Of a stretch of DNA of 64,000 nucleotides, positions 1-8,289 are shown piece by piece. The stretch's first letter is position 1; the number at the start of each line of letters is the position of its first letter. Location of the stretch: the NCBI RefSeq assembly GCF_020424085.1, contig NZ_CP080203.1, positions 1,364,001 through 1,428,000 on the forward strand. Direction: 5' to 3'. The notes below the pieces were generated by a model that worked only from the letters and a program-made list of their open reading frames with translations, did not search any database and was not told the DNA's origin. A program made the position numbers and the translations under genes. The stretch is from Mycetocola spongiae (GTDB lineage: Bacteria; Actinomycetota; Actinomycetes; Actinomycetales; Microbacteriaceae).

Positions 1-610
1 TGCGGATCGAGCCGCCGCCGTCCGAGCCCGGCGCAAAGGGCAGCAGCCGCGCGGCCACCGCGGCGGCCGCACCGCCGCTGGATCCGCCCGCGTGTAGCGC
101 GGTGTTATAGGGATTGCGGGTGGGGCCGGCCACCAGGTTTTCGGTGAACCCATGCTGGCCAAACTCGGGTGTATTGGTCTTGCCGAGGCTCACCGCACCC
201 GCGGCATCCAGCGTCTGGACCAGCTCCTCGCTCCGGGTCGAGACGTGCCCCGCGAAGGCGCGCGAGCCAAAGGTGGTGGGCAGGCCGGCGCGCTCGGTCA
301 GGTCCTTATCGGCCAGCGGCAGGCCCCAGAGGATCTGCTCGGGCTCGGCCCCCGGGGATTCGATCCGGAAGGAATTGGGGGCCACCCGGGTGAAGGACCC
401 GGTGGGGGCGGCATGCGGGTGTCCCGCGGCCTCCAGCGCGGCGGCACGCGCGCGCGCACCCTCGGCATCCTGCGCGATAAACGCGCCCAGGTCGTGGTTA
501 TATTTTTCGATCCGGGACAGATAGTGCTCCACCAGCTCGCCGGGCCTCAGGGCCCCGGTGCGCAGGAGGAAGCTCTGTTCGCGGGCGGTGAGTTCGTGCA
601 GTTCTGCCAT
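1..610 (-). CDS. Amidase signature family protein, C-terminus beyond window
   Basis: The first 203 residues of an amidase-signature hydrolase are present; the rest lies beyond base 1. The family cleaves carboxamide bonds with a Ser-cisSer-Lys triad. Visible are the lysine in LADKDLTE, the glycine/serine stretch GGSSGGAAAA, and GSDGGGSIR, which supplies the catalytic serine region. Family members are usually about 450-500 residues, so roughly half is missing. The ATG at 608-610 lies 9 bases after the stop of the upstream acetyltransferase gene, so the two are probably co-transcribed. Substrate cannot be told; GatA is possible, but no gatC or gatB is adjacent. Confidence 0.85.
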   Translation of the reverse strand, partial: MAELHELTAREQSFLLRTGALRPGELVEHYLSRIEKYNHDLGAFIAQDAEGARARAAALEAAGHPHAAPTGSFTRVAPNSFRIESPGAEPEQILWGLPLADKDLTERAGLPTTFGSRAFAGHVSTRSEELVQTLDAAGAVSLGKTNTPEFGQHGFTENLVAGPTRNPYNTALHAGGSSGGAAAAVAARLLPFAPGSDGGGSIR

Positions 611-619
611 TGGTCCAGA

Positions 620-1132
620 CTAGTGCTCTTCGGATTCGGCGAGGTCCTTTTGCAGGAAGCGCACACCGAGCCAACGGTCAAATTTTTTGCCCACCCGTTC
701 CAGCGAACCGGTCTCGATAAAGCCAAATCGGCGGTGCAGCGCGAGGGAGGCCTCGGTGCCCTCGGAGGTGATCACGGCGATCATCTGCCGCAGCCCGGCA
801 TCCCGGCTGGCGGTCAGTAGCGCGTCCAGCAGCGCGGTACCCAGGCCGCGCCCGGCGGCCTCCGGGGCCAGATAGATGGAGTTTTCGACGGTATAGCGGA
901 ACGCCGATTTATCGCTCCACGGGGTCACCAGCGCATAGCCCAGCAGCGCCGAACCCTCGACCGCCACAAGAAATGGCAGGCCCGCCCGATCTGCATCGGC
1001 GATCTTGCCCGCCCAGGTCTCGGGATCGCGCGGAACCTCGTCGAAGGTGGCGGTGGAGGAGGCCACATAGCCGTTATAGATTTCGGCGAGGGCCGGGGCA
1101 TCGGAGGCGCGGGCGGCGCGGATTTCGATCAT
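620..1132 (-). CDS. GNAT-family N-acetyltransferase (phosphinothricin/methionine-sulfone acetyltransferase type)
   Basis: A 170-residue single-domain GNAT enzyme that transfers acetyl from acetyl-CoA to an amine. The start (MIEIRAARASDAPALAEIYNGYV) and the acetyl-CoA loop AAGRGLGTAL near residue 95 match the phosphinothricin/L-amino-acid acetyltransferase (MnaT/Pat) subgroup, as does the FxxTGSLxxVGxKFxRWLxV-like tail. It lies 31 bases after ung and 9 bases before the amidase gene. A TATTCT element six bases before the ATG suggests that it also has its own leaderless promoter. The true acceptor is unknown. Confidence 0.85.
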   Translation of the reverse strand: MIEIRAARASDAPALAEIYNGYVASSTATFDEVPRDPETWAGKIADADRAGLPFLVAVEGSALLGYALVTPWSDKSAFRYTVENSIYLAPEAAGRGLGTALLDALLTASRDAGLRQMIAVITSEGTEASLALHRRFGFIETGSLERVGKKFDRWLGVRFLQKDLAESEEH

Positions 1133-1138
1133 TCAGTC

Positions 1139-1144
1139 AGAATA
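1139..1144 (-). promoter_or_regulatory. Candidate leaderless promoter -10 (TATTCT) of the acetyltransferase gene
   Basis: TATTCT is followed by six bases and then the ATG at 1132, so transcription would begin at the start codon. No Shine-Dalgarno sequence is present. It matches the spacing seen before ten other genes here. No clear -35 was found. Confidence 0.5.
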
Positions 1145-1163
1145 CGCGATCCGATCCGCCCGG

Positions 1164-1877
1164 CTAAAACAGGGTCGCTGACTGCGTCGCGGGCAGCGCC
1201 CAGTCCACGGGTTCGGCACCGGCGGCGATCAGCGCCGCATTGGCCGCGGAAAACGGCCGCGACCCAAAAAATCCGCGCGAGGCCGAGAGCGGGCTCGGAT
1301 GCACTCCCTCGATGACCGCCCCCGCGGGCGCGAGCCGCGGCGCGAGTGTGCGGGCATCCCGGCCCCAGAGGATCGATACCAGCGGGGCGTCCCGCGCGGC
1401 CAGCACGTCGATAGCGCGATCGGTGATGCGCTCCCAGCCGTGGCCACGATGGGAGCCGGCCTCGCCCGGGCCCACCGTGAGCACGCGGTTCAGGAGCATC
1501 ACGCCGCGCTCCGCCCAGGGCCCCAGATCGGCGGTATCCGGGGCGGGGAGCCCCAGATCGCTGCCGAGCTCCCGATAGATATTGGCCACGCTGCGCGGCA
1601 GCGGCCGCACCGTGGGTTCGGCCGCAAACGCCAGCCCCACGGCATGACCGGGCGTGGGATAGGGGTCCTGGCCCACGATCAGCACCCGGGTGGAGGACAC
1701 GGGTCGCCGAAATACGCGCAGCACGCGCTCGGGCCCCGGCAAAAACTCGGGAACCCCCGCGAGGAACTCACTCACCTCGGTAAAGGCCTCGGCCGCCGGC
1801 GCAAATTCCGCCGCCCACTCGGGGTGCAAAAAACCCCGCTCGGTCAGCTCCCCGAGCGTGCCCGGGAAAAAACTCAT
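1164..1877 (-). CDS. ung: Uracil-DNA glycosylase, family 1
   Basis: A 237-residue enzyme that removes uracil from DNA in base excision repair. The water-activating motif [16 protein letters not shown] (catalytic Asp about residue 71), the uracil-pocket phenylalanine region and the DNA-intercalating loop HPSPLSA are all present. A longer reading is open upstream, but the ATG at 1877 is preferred because it overlaps the stop of the preceding gene (ATGA). That overlap indicates translational coupling inside the phosphoribosyltransferase-S51-ung run. The family link is secure. Confidence 0.95.
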   Translation of the reverse strand: MSFFPGTLGELTERGFLHPEWAAEFAPAAEAFTEVSEFLAGVPEFLPGPERVLRVFRRPVSSTRVLIVGQDPYPTPGHAVGLAFAAEPTVRPLPRSVANIYRELGSDLGLPAPDTADLGPWAERGVMLLNRVLTVGPGEAGSHRGHGWERITDRAIDVLAARDAPLVSILWGRDARTLAPRLAPAGAVIEGVHPSPLSASRGFFGSRPFSAANAALIAAGAEPVDWALPATQSATLF

Positions 1878-2572
1878 GCGCCGCGGGTGGACACGCTTAC
1901 GCCGTATTCGGAGGCGATGGCCTGCCACAGGCTACCCGAGCCCACAACCTCAAGCTTGCCATCGGCGATGACCAGCGCGGTATCGTGATCGATGCCCACG
2001 CCACCCTCGATCAGGGTGCCCTCGGTCGCGGCCACCAGCCGGCCCAGCACACCCTCGGCGGCGGGCGCGATCTCGATGCTCAGATCCAGCAGCCCCAGGC
2101 CCTGCTCCACGGTGACCTCGTCCAGGCCCGCGGCGGCGGCCGCGGGACAGACCGGAACGCCGCCGATCAGGTGGCCCCCGACGATCATCTTCTCGGCGGC
2201 CACGCGGGCCCCCGCTCCGATACCAAAATACGGGGCGTCTCCCGAGACGCGGCGGCGGATCTCACCCTCGAGCGGGGCGAGCGCGGCGCGCAGGGCGGCC
2301 ACGGGACCATCGGCCACCACGAGCGCGGTGGCGGAGGCGATATCGGGCAACCCAAACGAGCCCTGGCAGGTCACGGCAATAAACCGCGCCTGCCCGTGCT
2401 TTTCCGCCTCGGCGATGATGGCCTCGGCGGCGGCCACGGCCTCGGGACCCGCGGCGAGCACGGCCACCGTGGTGTCCTCACCGTCGTGGGTGCGCGCCTC
2501 GGAGATGAAACGGCCCCAGAGCTCGGCCGAGGTGGCGGCGGAGTTCTGTCCGCCGGAGAGATAGATTCCCAT
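1874..2572 (-). CDS. Peptidase S51 / cyanophycinase-like protein lacking the serine nucleophile
   Basis: A 232-residue protein of the class I glutamine-amidotransferase-like fold. The C-terminal half follows the cyanophycinase/S51 pattern: a GxGAGA turn near residue 120, LGRLVAAT, then [24 protein letters not shown]. At the nucleophile elbow the usual GTSAGA or GWSAGA reads GIGAGA, so glycine replaces serine. It is therefore probably not a serine peptidase and may bind a ligand or act as a scaffold. The ATG at 2572 has GGAGG about ten bases upstream; the longer open frame is not used. It sits five bases after the phosphoribosyltransferase gene and overlaps ung by four. Confidence 0.7.
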   Translation of the reverse strand: MGIYLSGGQNSAATSAELWGRFISEARTHDGEDTTVAVLAAGPEAVAAAEAIIAEAEKHGQARFIAVTCQGSFGLPDIASATALVVADGPVAALRAALAPLEGEIRRRVSGDAPYFGIGAGARVAAEKMIVGGHLIGGVPVCPAAAAAGLDEVTVEQGLGLLDLSIEIAPAAEGVLGRLVAATEGTLIEGGVGIDHDTALVIADGKLEVVGSGSLWQAIASEYGVSVSTRGA

Positions 2573-2577
2573 GTGTA

Positions 2578-3117
2578 TTACGCCTCCCGGGCGGTTAGGG
2601 CTTCGGCCCGCGTCACCGGCGGGAGCGCGGACCACGGGAACGTGATCCAACGATCGGTATGGCGCCAGACGAAGTCCGGGACCAGCACGGTGCGGGGCTT
2701 GGAGTACAGGGTTACGGTGCGCACATCGACGTTATCGGCGGTGAGCATCCCGCGCACAAGCGCGAGGGTGCGGCCCGAATCGGAGACATCGTCCACGAGG
2801 AGCACCCGGCGGCCGCGCAGCGAGGGGCCGTCCAGCATTGGCGGAATCACCAGGGGCTCGGGCAGGCGCTCGTCCACTCCGGTATAAAACTCCACGTTCA
2901 TGCTGCCGCAGCTCTTGACCCCCAGCGCATAGGCGATCGACCCCGCGAGCAGCAGCCCGCCGCGCGCGATGGCCACCACGATCTCGGGATCAAACTCGCT
3001 CAGGACCACCTGCCCGGCCAGCTCGCGGCTGGCCTCGCCGAATAGGTCCCAGCTCAGTACCTCGCGTTCGGGTACGGCCGGCGCGACAGACGACGAGGCG
3101 TCGATTTCGGAGCTCAT
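2578..3117 (-). CDS. Phosphoribosyltransferase (purine/xanthine PRTase-like)
   Basis: A 179-residue type I PRTase. The PRPP-binding signature VLLVDDVSDSGRTL lies near residues 103-116, and an upstream VVAIARGGLLLAG loop provides the pyrophosphate-binding turn. The short hood and tail (WRHTDRWITFPWSA) resemble the Gpt-like group that salvages xanthine or guanine from PRPP, but the base is not certain. It heads the minus-strand run with the S51-like protein and ung. The ATG is preceded by TACGGT six bases away and no Shine-Dalgarno sequence, so the transcript is probably leaderless. Confidence 0.85.
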   Translation of the reverse strand: MSSEIDASSSVAPAVPEREVLSWDLFGEASRELAGQVVLSEFDPEIVVAIARGGLLLAGSIAYALGVKSCGSMNVEFYTGVDERLPEPLVIPPMLDGPSLRGRRVLLVDDVSDSGRTLALVRGMLTADNVDVRTVTLYSKPRTVLVPDFVWRHTDRWITFPWSALPPVTRAEALTAREA

Positions 3118-3123
3118 GGGTTA

Positions 3124-3129
3124 ACCGTA
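3124..3129 (-). promoter_or_regulatory. Candidate leaderless -10 (TACGGT) of the phosphoribosyltransferase operon
   Basis: TACGGT ends six bases before the ATG at 3117. It lies in a 92-base divergent region shared with the MFS gene, whose own -10 is at 3198. No -35 could be assigned. Confidence 0.5.
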
Positions 3130-3197
3130 CCCATCCCTGGTCCACACCTCGAATCGCACACCCCGTGCCGCAGATAAACAAACCTCCGTTATGGGTC

Positions 3198-3203
3198 TAC
3201 TAT
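3198..3203 (+). promoter_or_regulatory. Candidate leaderless -10 (TACTAT) of the MFS gene
   Basis: TACTAT ends six bases before the ATG at 3210, which sets that ATG as the start rather than an in-frame ATG 45 bases earlier. No ribosome-binding site is visible. Confidence 0.5.
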
Positions 3204-3209
3204 TTCGAC

Positions 3210-4778
3210 ATGGGCGAAGCACAGCGAAGTACTCGTAGCCGTAAATCCACCGCACTCGGAGTGACCGCGGGGTTGATCGGCTTCCTGGTGCTGGTCGAAA
3301 TCTGCAGCGGAATCATCCAGGGATTTTATGTCCCCCTGATACCCGATATCGTGCGTCATCTGGGTATTCATGATGCCGACTTTAACTGGTTTGAGGCCGC
3401 GCAGCTGCTCCTGACCGCGATGATCGTCCCGGTCATGGCCAAGCTCGGCGATATGTACGGGCATAAACGCATGCTGCTGATCGCCACGGTCTTTACGGCC
3501 CTCGGCAGCTGGGCCCTGGTGCTCGCAGATAATTTTTGGGCTTTTTTGGCGGCCTGGGCCATTCAGGGGTTTTATGCCGTCTGGCTGCCGCTGGAGATCG
3601 CGCTGATCTTTGATCGCGGGCGCCGCAACCGCAATGCCGCGGGTGATACCCGTCGCGCGGCCGGCCTGCTGGTCGTCGCGCTGGAAACCGGCGCGATCCT
3701 CGGCGCCCTCGGCGGCGGCCGAATCTTCGAGGCCCTCGGCGGCAATATCCCCGTCACGATGGCCGTGCCCGCCGTGGCCGTGACCCTGGTATTTTTTGCG
3801 ATCCTCTTTGGCGTGAAGGAGTCCGTGCCCGGGCCCGAGGAGCGCAGCCTGGATCTGGCCGGTTTTGCGATGCTGAGCGTGAATATCGTGCTGATCACGG
3901 GTGGTCTGTCGATGCTGCGGCTTAACGGCGCGGAGACCTGGTGGGTATGGATTCCGATCCTCGTGGGCATCCTCGGGTTTATCCCGTTTGGCCGCTATGA
4001 GCTGCGGCAAAAGGATCCCGCCGTGGATCTGCGCCTGATGCGCGAGCCGCGCATGTGGCCCATTCAGCTCACCGCGGGCCTCGCCGGAATCAGCGTGCTC
4101 GGCGCGCAGGTTCCGCTGAGCACCTATGCCGGTACCCCGCGCGAGAACGGCTACGGCCTGGGAATGAGCGCGGGCTCGCTGTCGATTCTGATCGGCGCGT
4201 ATCTGATCGCGATGATCATCGGCGCCCTGCTCTTCCCCATGGTCTCGCGCCGGTTGACCCCGCGGCTTGCGCTGATCGGGGCCTCCGGCCTGGTGGCCGT
4301 GGGCTATCTCCTGCTGATCCCGTTCCACCTGGAAATCTGGGAGGTGCTGATGTGTATGGTGATTGCCGGAATCGGCTCGGGCGCGCTGGTGGGTGCCCTG
4401 CCGGCCGCCGCCGCGGCCGCGGCTCCCCCCGGGCGCACAGGTATCGCCTCGGCGATGACCAGCACCACCAAAACCATCGGAGGCTCCTTCTCCTCCGCGA
4501 TCTTTGGCATCGTGCTGATCGGAGGGGCGGCCACCACCGTGACCGCCGGGGCATCCTCGCTCGCGGGATATATGACGGTGTGGGCAGTCTGTGGCCTCGC
4601 CGCGGCGGTCGCCGTGGTGCTGCTGTTTTTTGTTCCGAAGTTTTCGTTCTCGGATGCCCCCGAGGAGCCCGCGGTGGACTCCGCCGCGCAGGCCCCGCGC
4701 GATGGCCTGGAGCTTGAGGTTGAGCTGGGCACCGCGGCCGCCGAGCCCCGGGACCCCGCTCCACGCACCGGCCCCTGA
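3210..4778 (+). CDS. MFS transporter, probable 14-helix drug exporter (DHA2-like)
   Basis: A 522-residue polytopic membrane protein. The loop after helix 2, KLGDMYGHKRMLL, is the MFS motif A, and about 12-14 hydrophobic segments follow. The later GRTGIASAMTSTTKTIGGSFSSAIFG segment resembles the SxxxxxxRxxGGxxGxA-type signature of 14-helix exporters. A polar tail of some 40 acidic residues faces the cytoplasm. The start at 3210 is favoured by the TACTAT element and because the extra upstream residues are non-hydrophobic. It stands alone between divergent and convergent neighbours. Substrate unknown; proton-driven efflux is the family role. Confidence 0.85.
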   Translation: MGEAQRSTRSRKSTALGVTAGLIGFLVLVEICSGIIQGFYVPLIPDIVRHLGIHDADFNWFEAAQLLLTAMIVPVMAKLGDMYGHKRMLLIATVFTALGSWALVLADNFWAFLAAWAIQGFYAVWLPLEIALIFDRGRRNRNAAGDTRRAAGLLVVALETGAILGALGGGRIFEALGGNIPVTMAVPAVAVTLVFFAILFGVKESVPGPEERSLDLAGFAMLSVNIVLITGGLSMLRLNGAETWWVWIPILVGILGFIPFGRYELRQKDPAVDLRLMREPRMWPIQLTAGLAGISVLGAQVPLSTYAGTPRENGYGLGMSAGSLSILIGAYLIAMIIGALLFPMVSRRLTPRLALIGASGLVAVGYLLLIPFHLEIWEVLMCMVIAGIGSGALVGALPAAAAAAAPPGRTGIASAMTSTTKTIGGSFSSAIFGIVLIGGAATTVTAGASSLAGYMTVWAVCGLAAAVAVVLLFFVPKFSFSDAPEEPAVDSAAQAPRDGLELEVELGTAAAEPRDPAPRTGP

Positions 4779-4797
4779 GCGTGGTGCCGGCCGCGGC

Positions 4798-5274
4798 CTA
4801 GTTGCGGCCGGCCCCCGCGCGCAACATATGCTGATCCACGCCATCGAGGTGGGTGGGCAGAAACCCGTGCCGCAGATAGAGCCGGATCGAACCGCTTTCG
4901 GCGAGCGCAATCAGCTCGCAGTCCAGCCCCAGCGCATCCACCCGGGCCAGGGCATCGGCGAGCAGGATCGAGCCCAGCCCGCGCCCCTGGAGCGCCGGTT
5001 CCAGGAAGAAGTGTTCAATCCACGCGCGCTCCCCGGCCACCCGCACGGCGATCACGCCGATCGCGCGGCCGTCCAGTTCCAGGACGCGGGCATCGGCGGG
5101 GTCAAAGCTGTCCAGGAAACGGCGGCGCACAAAAACCCGGTTATAGCGGCCGAGGCGCTCCAGATCGGGGCGCATCGCGGCGGCGCGCAGCTCGGCGATC
5201 CACGCGGCATCGCGCCGGGTAGCCGGGCGCAGCACCGTGGTTCCGGGGCCCTCCAGGGTGGTTCCGGCGCTCAT
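4798..5274 (-). CDS. GNAT-family N-acetyltransferase
   Basis: A 158-residue GNAT domain protein. Landmarks are the N-terminal LRPATRRDAAWIAELR, the central AWIEHFFLEPALQGRGLGSILLADAL acetyl-CoA site (Q/RxxGxG/A) and the C-terminal SIRLYLRHGF segment. Acceptor unknown. The ATG at 5274 overlaps the stop of the SDR gene by four bases (ATGA), so it is translated from the SDR transcript and probably shares its control. Confidence 0.85.
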   Translation of the reverse strand: MSAGTTLEGPGTTVLRPATRRDAAWIAELRAAAMRPDLERLGRYNRVFVRRRFLDSFDPADARVLELDGRAIGVIAVRVAGERAWIEHFFLEPALQGRGLGSILLADALARVDALGLDCELIALAESGSIRLYLRHGFLPTHLDGVDQHMLRAGAGRN

Positions 5275-6065
5275 TTTTTCATGGCCAGCGGGCCGCGAGC
5301 GAGCTTGCTCGGGGCGGCCTGGGCCACGGGCTTCACGATCAGCGAGTCGATATTTACGTGCGCGGGCAGCTCCACGGCGTGCACAATCGCCTCGGCGATA
5401 TCCCCCGCGGTGAGCGGCTCGGGAACCTCGGAGTACACGGCGTCCGCGCGCTCCCGGTCGCCGCCAAAGCGCACGAGCGAGAACTCCTCGGTATGCACCA
5501 TTCCGGGTGCCACCTCGATCACGCGGATCGGCTCGCCGGAGAGCTCCAGGCGCAGCACCTCCAGCATGGCCCGCTCGGCAAATTTGGCCGCGTTATATCC
5601 GCCGCCGCCCTCATAGGCCACGTGTCCGGCGATCGAGGTGACCCCCACGATCGACGCGGAGGAGCCCGCGGGGGTGCTGCGGCGCAGGATCGGCAGCAGC
5701 GCGGAGATCACCCGCTTGGTGCCGAGCACGTTGATCTCAAACATCCGCCGCCAGTCCTCGATCGAACCGTTCTCCACGCTATCGAGCCCAAACGCGCCAC
5801 CCGCGTTATTCACCAGCACCTGCGCCCCACCGTTGGAGCGCACGTATTCGGCGAGCGCGGATACGTCGTCCTCGCGGGTGAGATCGGCGGCAAAAACATC
5901 GGCACCGGTCTCGCGCGCGAGCTGGCTCAGCCGATCGGCGCGCCGGGCCACACCCAGCACGTCCCAGCCGCGCTCACAAAACAGCCGCACGGTGGCGGCA
6001 CCAATACCCGAACTGGCACCCGTGACGATCACACGACCGGGGGCATTTTTGCGCTGTTCACTCAT
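5271..6065 (-). CDS. Short-chain dehydrogenase/reductase (classical SDR)
   Basis: A 264-residue classical SDR. The N-terminal Rossmann motif TGASSGIGAA is followed by the NNAGGA segment and the active-site YNAAK (Tyr and Lys separated by three residues). A basic residue pair after the second strand (VARRADRL) suggests NADP(H). The family reduces carbonyls or oxidises alcohols; the closest look is to YdfG-like 3-hydroxy-acid dehydrogenases, but this is not certain. The ATG follows TATCCT by six bases, so it is a probable leaderless start. It is translationally coupled to the acetyltransferase gene. Confidence 0.85.
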   Translation of the reverse strand: MSEQRKNAPGRVIVTGASSGIGAATVRLFCERGWDVLGVARRADRLSQLARETGADVFAADLTREDDVSALAEYVRSNGGAQVLVNNAGGAFGLDSVENGSIEDWRRMFEINVLGTKRVISALLPILRRSTPAGSSASIVGVTSIAGHVAYEGGGGYNAAKFAERAMLEVLRLELSGEPIRVIEVAPGMVHTEEFSLVRFGGDRERADAVYSEVPEPLTAGDIAEAIVHAVELPAHVNIDSLIVKPVAQAAPSKLARGPLAMKK

Positions 6066-6071
6066 TTCTTT

Positions 6072-6077
6072 AGGATA
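6072..6077 (-). promoter_or_regulatory. Candidate leaderless -10 (TATCCT) of the SDR operon
   Basis: TATCCT ends six bases before the ATG at 6065. The 126-base gap to metY is the shared divergent promoter region. No S-box-like or other SAM riboswitch fold was recognised in it. Confidence 0.5.
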
Positions 6078-6191
6078 CGCGTTACGCCGCGTGTCCGTTC
6101 GGGGTGCACGCGCCCGCCCGGCGCGCTAACCTCTGTTCAGCCGATAAATTTTCTCCCCCATTCCCCCACGCACGTTTTTGAGAGGACCACC

Positions 6192-7514
6192 ATGACCGAA
6201 GCATCCGCAAACTGGCGGTTTGAAACCAAGCAGATCCACTCCGGCGCTGCCCCCGACCCGGTCACCGGTGCCCGGGCCACCCCCATCTACCAGACCACCA
6301 GCTATGTGTTCCGCGATGCCGATCACGCCAAGAACCTCTTTAACCTCTCCGAGGCCGGCAATATCTATACCCGCATCCAGAACCCCACGCAGGATGTCGC
6401 GGAGCAGCGCATCGCCGCGCTTGAGGGTGGCACCGCCGCCCTGCTTCTGGCCTCGGGCCAGGCCGCCACCACCAATGCCGTGCTAAATATCGCCCAGGCC
6501 GGGGACCACATCGTATCCTCCTCGTCCATCTACGGCGGCACGTTTAACCTCTTCCGCTATACCCTCGCCCGCCTCGGCATCGAGACCACGTTTGTGGCCA
6601 ATCAGGACGACGCCGAGGAGTGGCGCCGCGCGATTCGCCCCAATACCAAGCTGCTCTTTGCCGAGACCATCGGAAACCCGCAGATCAACGTGCTTGATAT
6701 TCGCCTCGTGGCCGATATCGCGCATGTCGCGGGCATCCCCCTGGTCGTGGATAACACCATCGCCACCCCGTATCTGATCCGTCCGTTTGAGCACGGCGCG
6801 GATATCGTGGTGCACTCGGCCACCAAGTTCCTCGGCGGCCACGGCACCGTGGTGGGTGGCGCGATCGTGGACGGCGGCACGTTTAAGTGGTCGCAGAACG
6901 TCGAGAAGTTCCCGGGCCTGACCGAGCCCGACCCCAGCTATCACGGCATCTCCTATTCGCAGGCGGTGGGCGATGAGATTGCGTTTATCATTAAGGCCCG
7001 CGTGCAGCTGCTGCGCGACCTCGGTGCGGCCATCTCCCCGAATAGCGCCTGGCAGCTGATCCAGGGCATCGAGACCCTCTCGCTGCGTATCGAGCGCCAC
7101 GTGAGCAATGCCCAGGAGATCGCCGAGTGGCTCGACGCCCACCCGGATGTGGCCTCGGTCAACTACTCGGGGCTGCCCTCCAGCCCGTGGTATGCCGCGG
7201 CCAATAAATATGCGCCGCGCGGCGTGGGTGCCGTGCTCTCCTTTGAGCTCAAGGGCGGGGTGGACGCCGGCCGCGAGCTGGTAAATAACCTCTCGCTGTT
7301 CTCCCACCTGGCCAATATCGGTGACGTGCGCTCGCTCGTGATTCACCCGGCCTCGACCACGCACTCGCAGCTGAGCCCCGAGGCCCAGCTGTCCGCGGGT
7401 GTCACCCCGGGCCTCGTGCGCCTGTCCCTGGGCCTGGAAAATATCGACGATATCAAGGCCGACCTGGAGGCCGGTTTTGCGGCCGCCCGCGCCCTGGTGG
7501 AATCGCGCCGCTAG
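6192..7514 (+). CDS. metY: O-acetylhomoserine sulfhydrylase (O-acetylhomoserine aminocarboxypropyltransferase)
   Basis: A 440-residue PLP enzyme of the Cys/Met metabolism family that makes homocysteine from O-acetylhomoserine and sulfide. The N-terminus (FETKQIHSGAAPDPVTGARATPIYQTTSY) and the PLP lysine motif VVHSATKFLGGHG are typical of MetY, and the long insert after it (YSQAVGDEIAF) separates it from MetB. The ATG at 6192 follows AGAGGA by about six bases; the longer open frame through the SDR region is a shadow. metX, which makes its substrate, lies 0.8 kb downstream on the same strand, separated by a gene on the other strand. Confidence 0.95.
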   Translation: MTEASANWRFETKQIHSGAAPDPVTGARATPIYQTTSYVFRDADHAKNLFNLSEAGNIYTRIQNPTQDVAEQRIAALEGGTAALLLASGQAATTNAVLNIAQAGDHIVSSSSIYGGTFNLFRYTLARLGIETTFVANQDDAEEWRRAIRPNTKLLFAETIGNPQINVLDIRLVADIAHVAGIPLVVDNTIATPYLIRPFEHGADIVVHSATKFLGGHGTVVGGAIVDGGTFKWSQNVEKFPGLTEPDPSYHGISYSQAVGDEIAFIIKARVQLLRDLGAAISPNSAWQLIQGIETLSLRIERHVSNAQEIAEWLDAHPDVASVNYSGLPSSPWYAAANKYAPRGVGAVLSFELKGGVDAGRELVNNLSLFSHLANIGDVRSLVIHPASTTHSQLSPEAQLSAGVTPGLVRLSLGLENIDDIKADLEAGFAAARALVESRR

Positions 7515-7530
7515 GCCCACGCCCTCAACG

Positions 7531-7582
7531 CCCGTGCCCGGTGGGACATCCCCAGGATGTCCCACCGGGCACGGGTGTTTTT
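7531..7582. terminator. Bidirectional intrinsic terminator after metY
   Basis: A perfect 21-base-pair stem (arms 7531-7551 and 7555-7575, three-base loop) is followed by TGTTTTT. It lies between the convergent ends of metY and the next minus-strand gene, whose stop codon is at 7581-7583, and could serve both. Confidence 0.9.
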
Positions 7583-8153
7583 AATCACGCAGCGAGCGCG
7601 GGTCCGCGGTATCGATGGAATAGGTCACATCGGCGCGCACGGGCCACGGGATCGGTGCGCTAAAGGACGCTGCGCCGCCGGCCTCGGGATCGGGCTCCAG
7701 CAGCAGAATATCCAGCCGCCCCTCCTCGATATCCAGCCGCGCGCGCATCGGCACGCCATCGCTGATAAACCGTGCCGAGACGGGGAACGTATAGCGGTGC
7801 GGGACGGCCAGCGGCAGCGCGGCCCCCGCGGGCTCGTCCACGCTGAGCCAGACCTCGGGTCCCCCCTCGGGATAAACCCGCTCGCGCGCGAGTGCCAGCT
7901 GCGCGCGCAGGGCGGCCGAGCCGTGATCTCCCGTGAATTCCAGCATGCCCTCGATCAGGGCGCGGGCGCCGGGGGTGAGGTCTTCGAGGCGGGGTTCACC
8001 CGCGCGGGTGCGCCGCAGCACGCGGCTCATCCCCCAGGAGGCTGCCGAGACCACCGAGGCGGCCGCGGCGATGGTCAGTGCGGGCACGAGTAGCGCGCGC
8101 GGGATCCTCCCGAGTGAACGCAGAGAGGGGAACGGGGTACGCAACGGTGCCAT
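7581..8153 (-). CDS. Membrane-anchored protein of unknown function
   Basis: A 190-residue protein that I do not recognise. A basic start (MAPLRTPFPSLRSLGRIPR) leads into one hydrophobic segment at about residues 19-42 (ALLVPALTIAAAASVVSAASWGM), so it is probably an N-terminal anchor with the remainder outside the membrane. The rest is beta-rich and acidic (PEVWLSVDEPAG, FPVSARFISDG, ARLDIEEGRLDILLLEPD). It interrupts the metY-metX pair on the opposite strand. The ATG follows TAGACT by six bases, so a leaderless start is likely. No methionine-related function can be claimed. Confidence 0.7.
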   Translation of the reverse strand: MAPLRTPFPSLRSLGRIPRALLVPALTIAAAASVVSAASWGMSRVLRRTRAGEPRLEDLTPGARALIEGMLEFTGDHGSAALRAQLALARERVYPEGGPEVWLSVDEPAGAALPLAVPHRYTFPVSARFISDGVPMRARLDIEEGRLDILLLEPDPEAGGAASFSAPIPWPVRADVTYSIDTADPRSLRD

Positions 8154-8159
8154 CCCCCC

Positions 8160-8165
8160 AGTCTA
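8160..8165 (-). promoter_or_regulatory. Candidate leaderless -10 (TAGACT)
   Basis: TAGACT ends six bases before the ATG at 8153. The six intervening bases are all G on the gene strand, so a weak ribosome-binding role cannot be excluded. Confidence 0.45.
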
Positions 8166-8289
8166 GCCGCGGCGCCCGCCCCCGCCGCGCGCCGTCATCT
8201 GGCGCACGGAAGCGGGGCCTTTCCCGCGGGAACCCCGGCCGCCCCGTCATAATGTGGCCGGTTGTATCGGGGTGGTCCAGAATGAGGAC

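Noticed and set aside
6066-6191. Possible SAM riboswitch before metY
   Set aside because: The 126-base region lacks the conserved helices and junction sequences of SAM-I, SAM-II or SAM-IV classes, and a ribosome-binding site is simply present.
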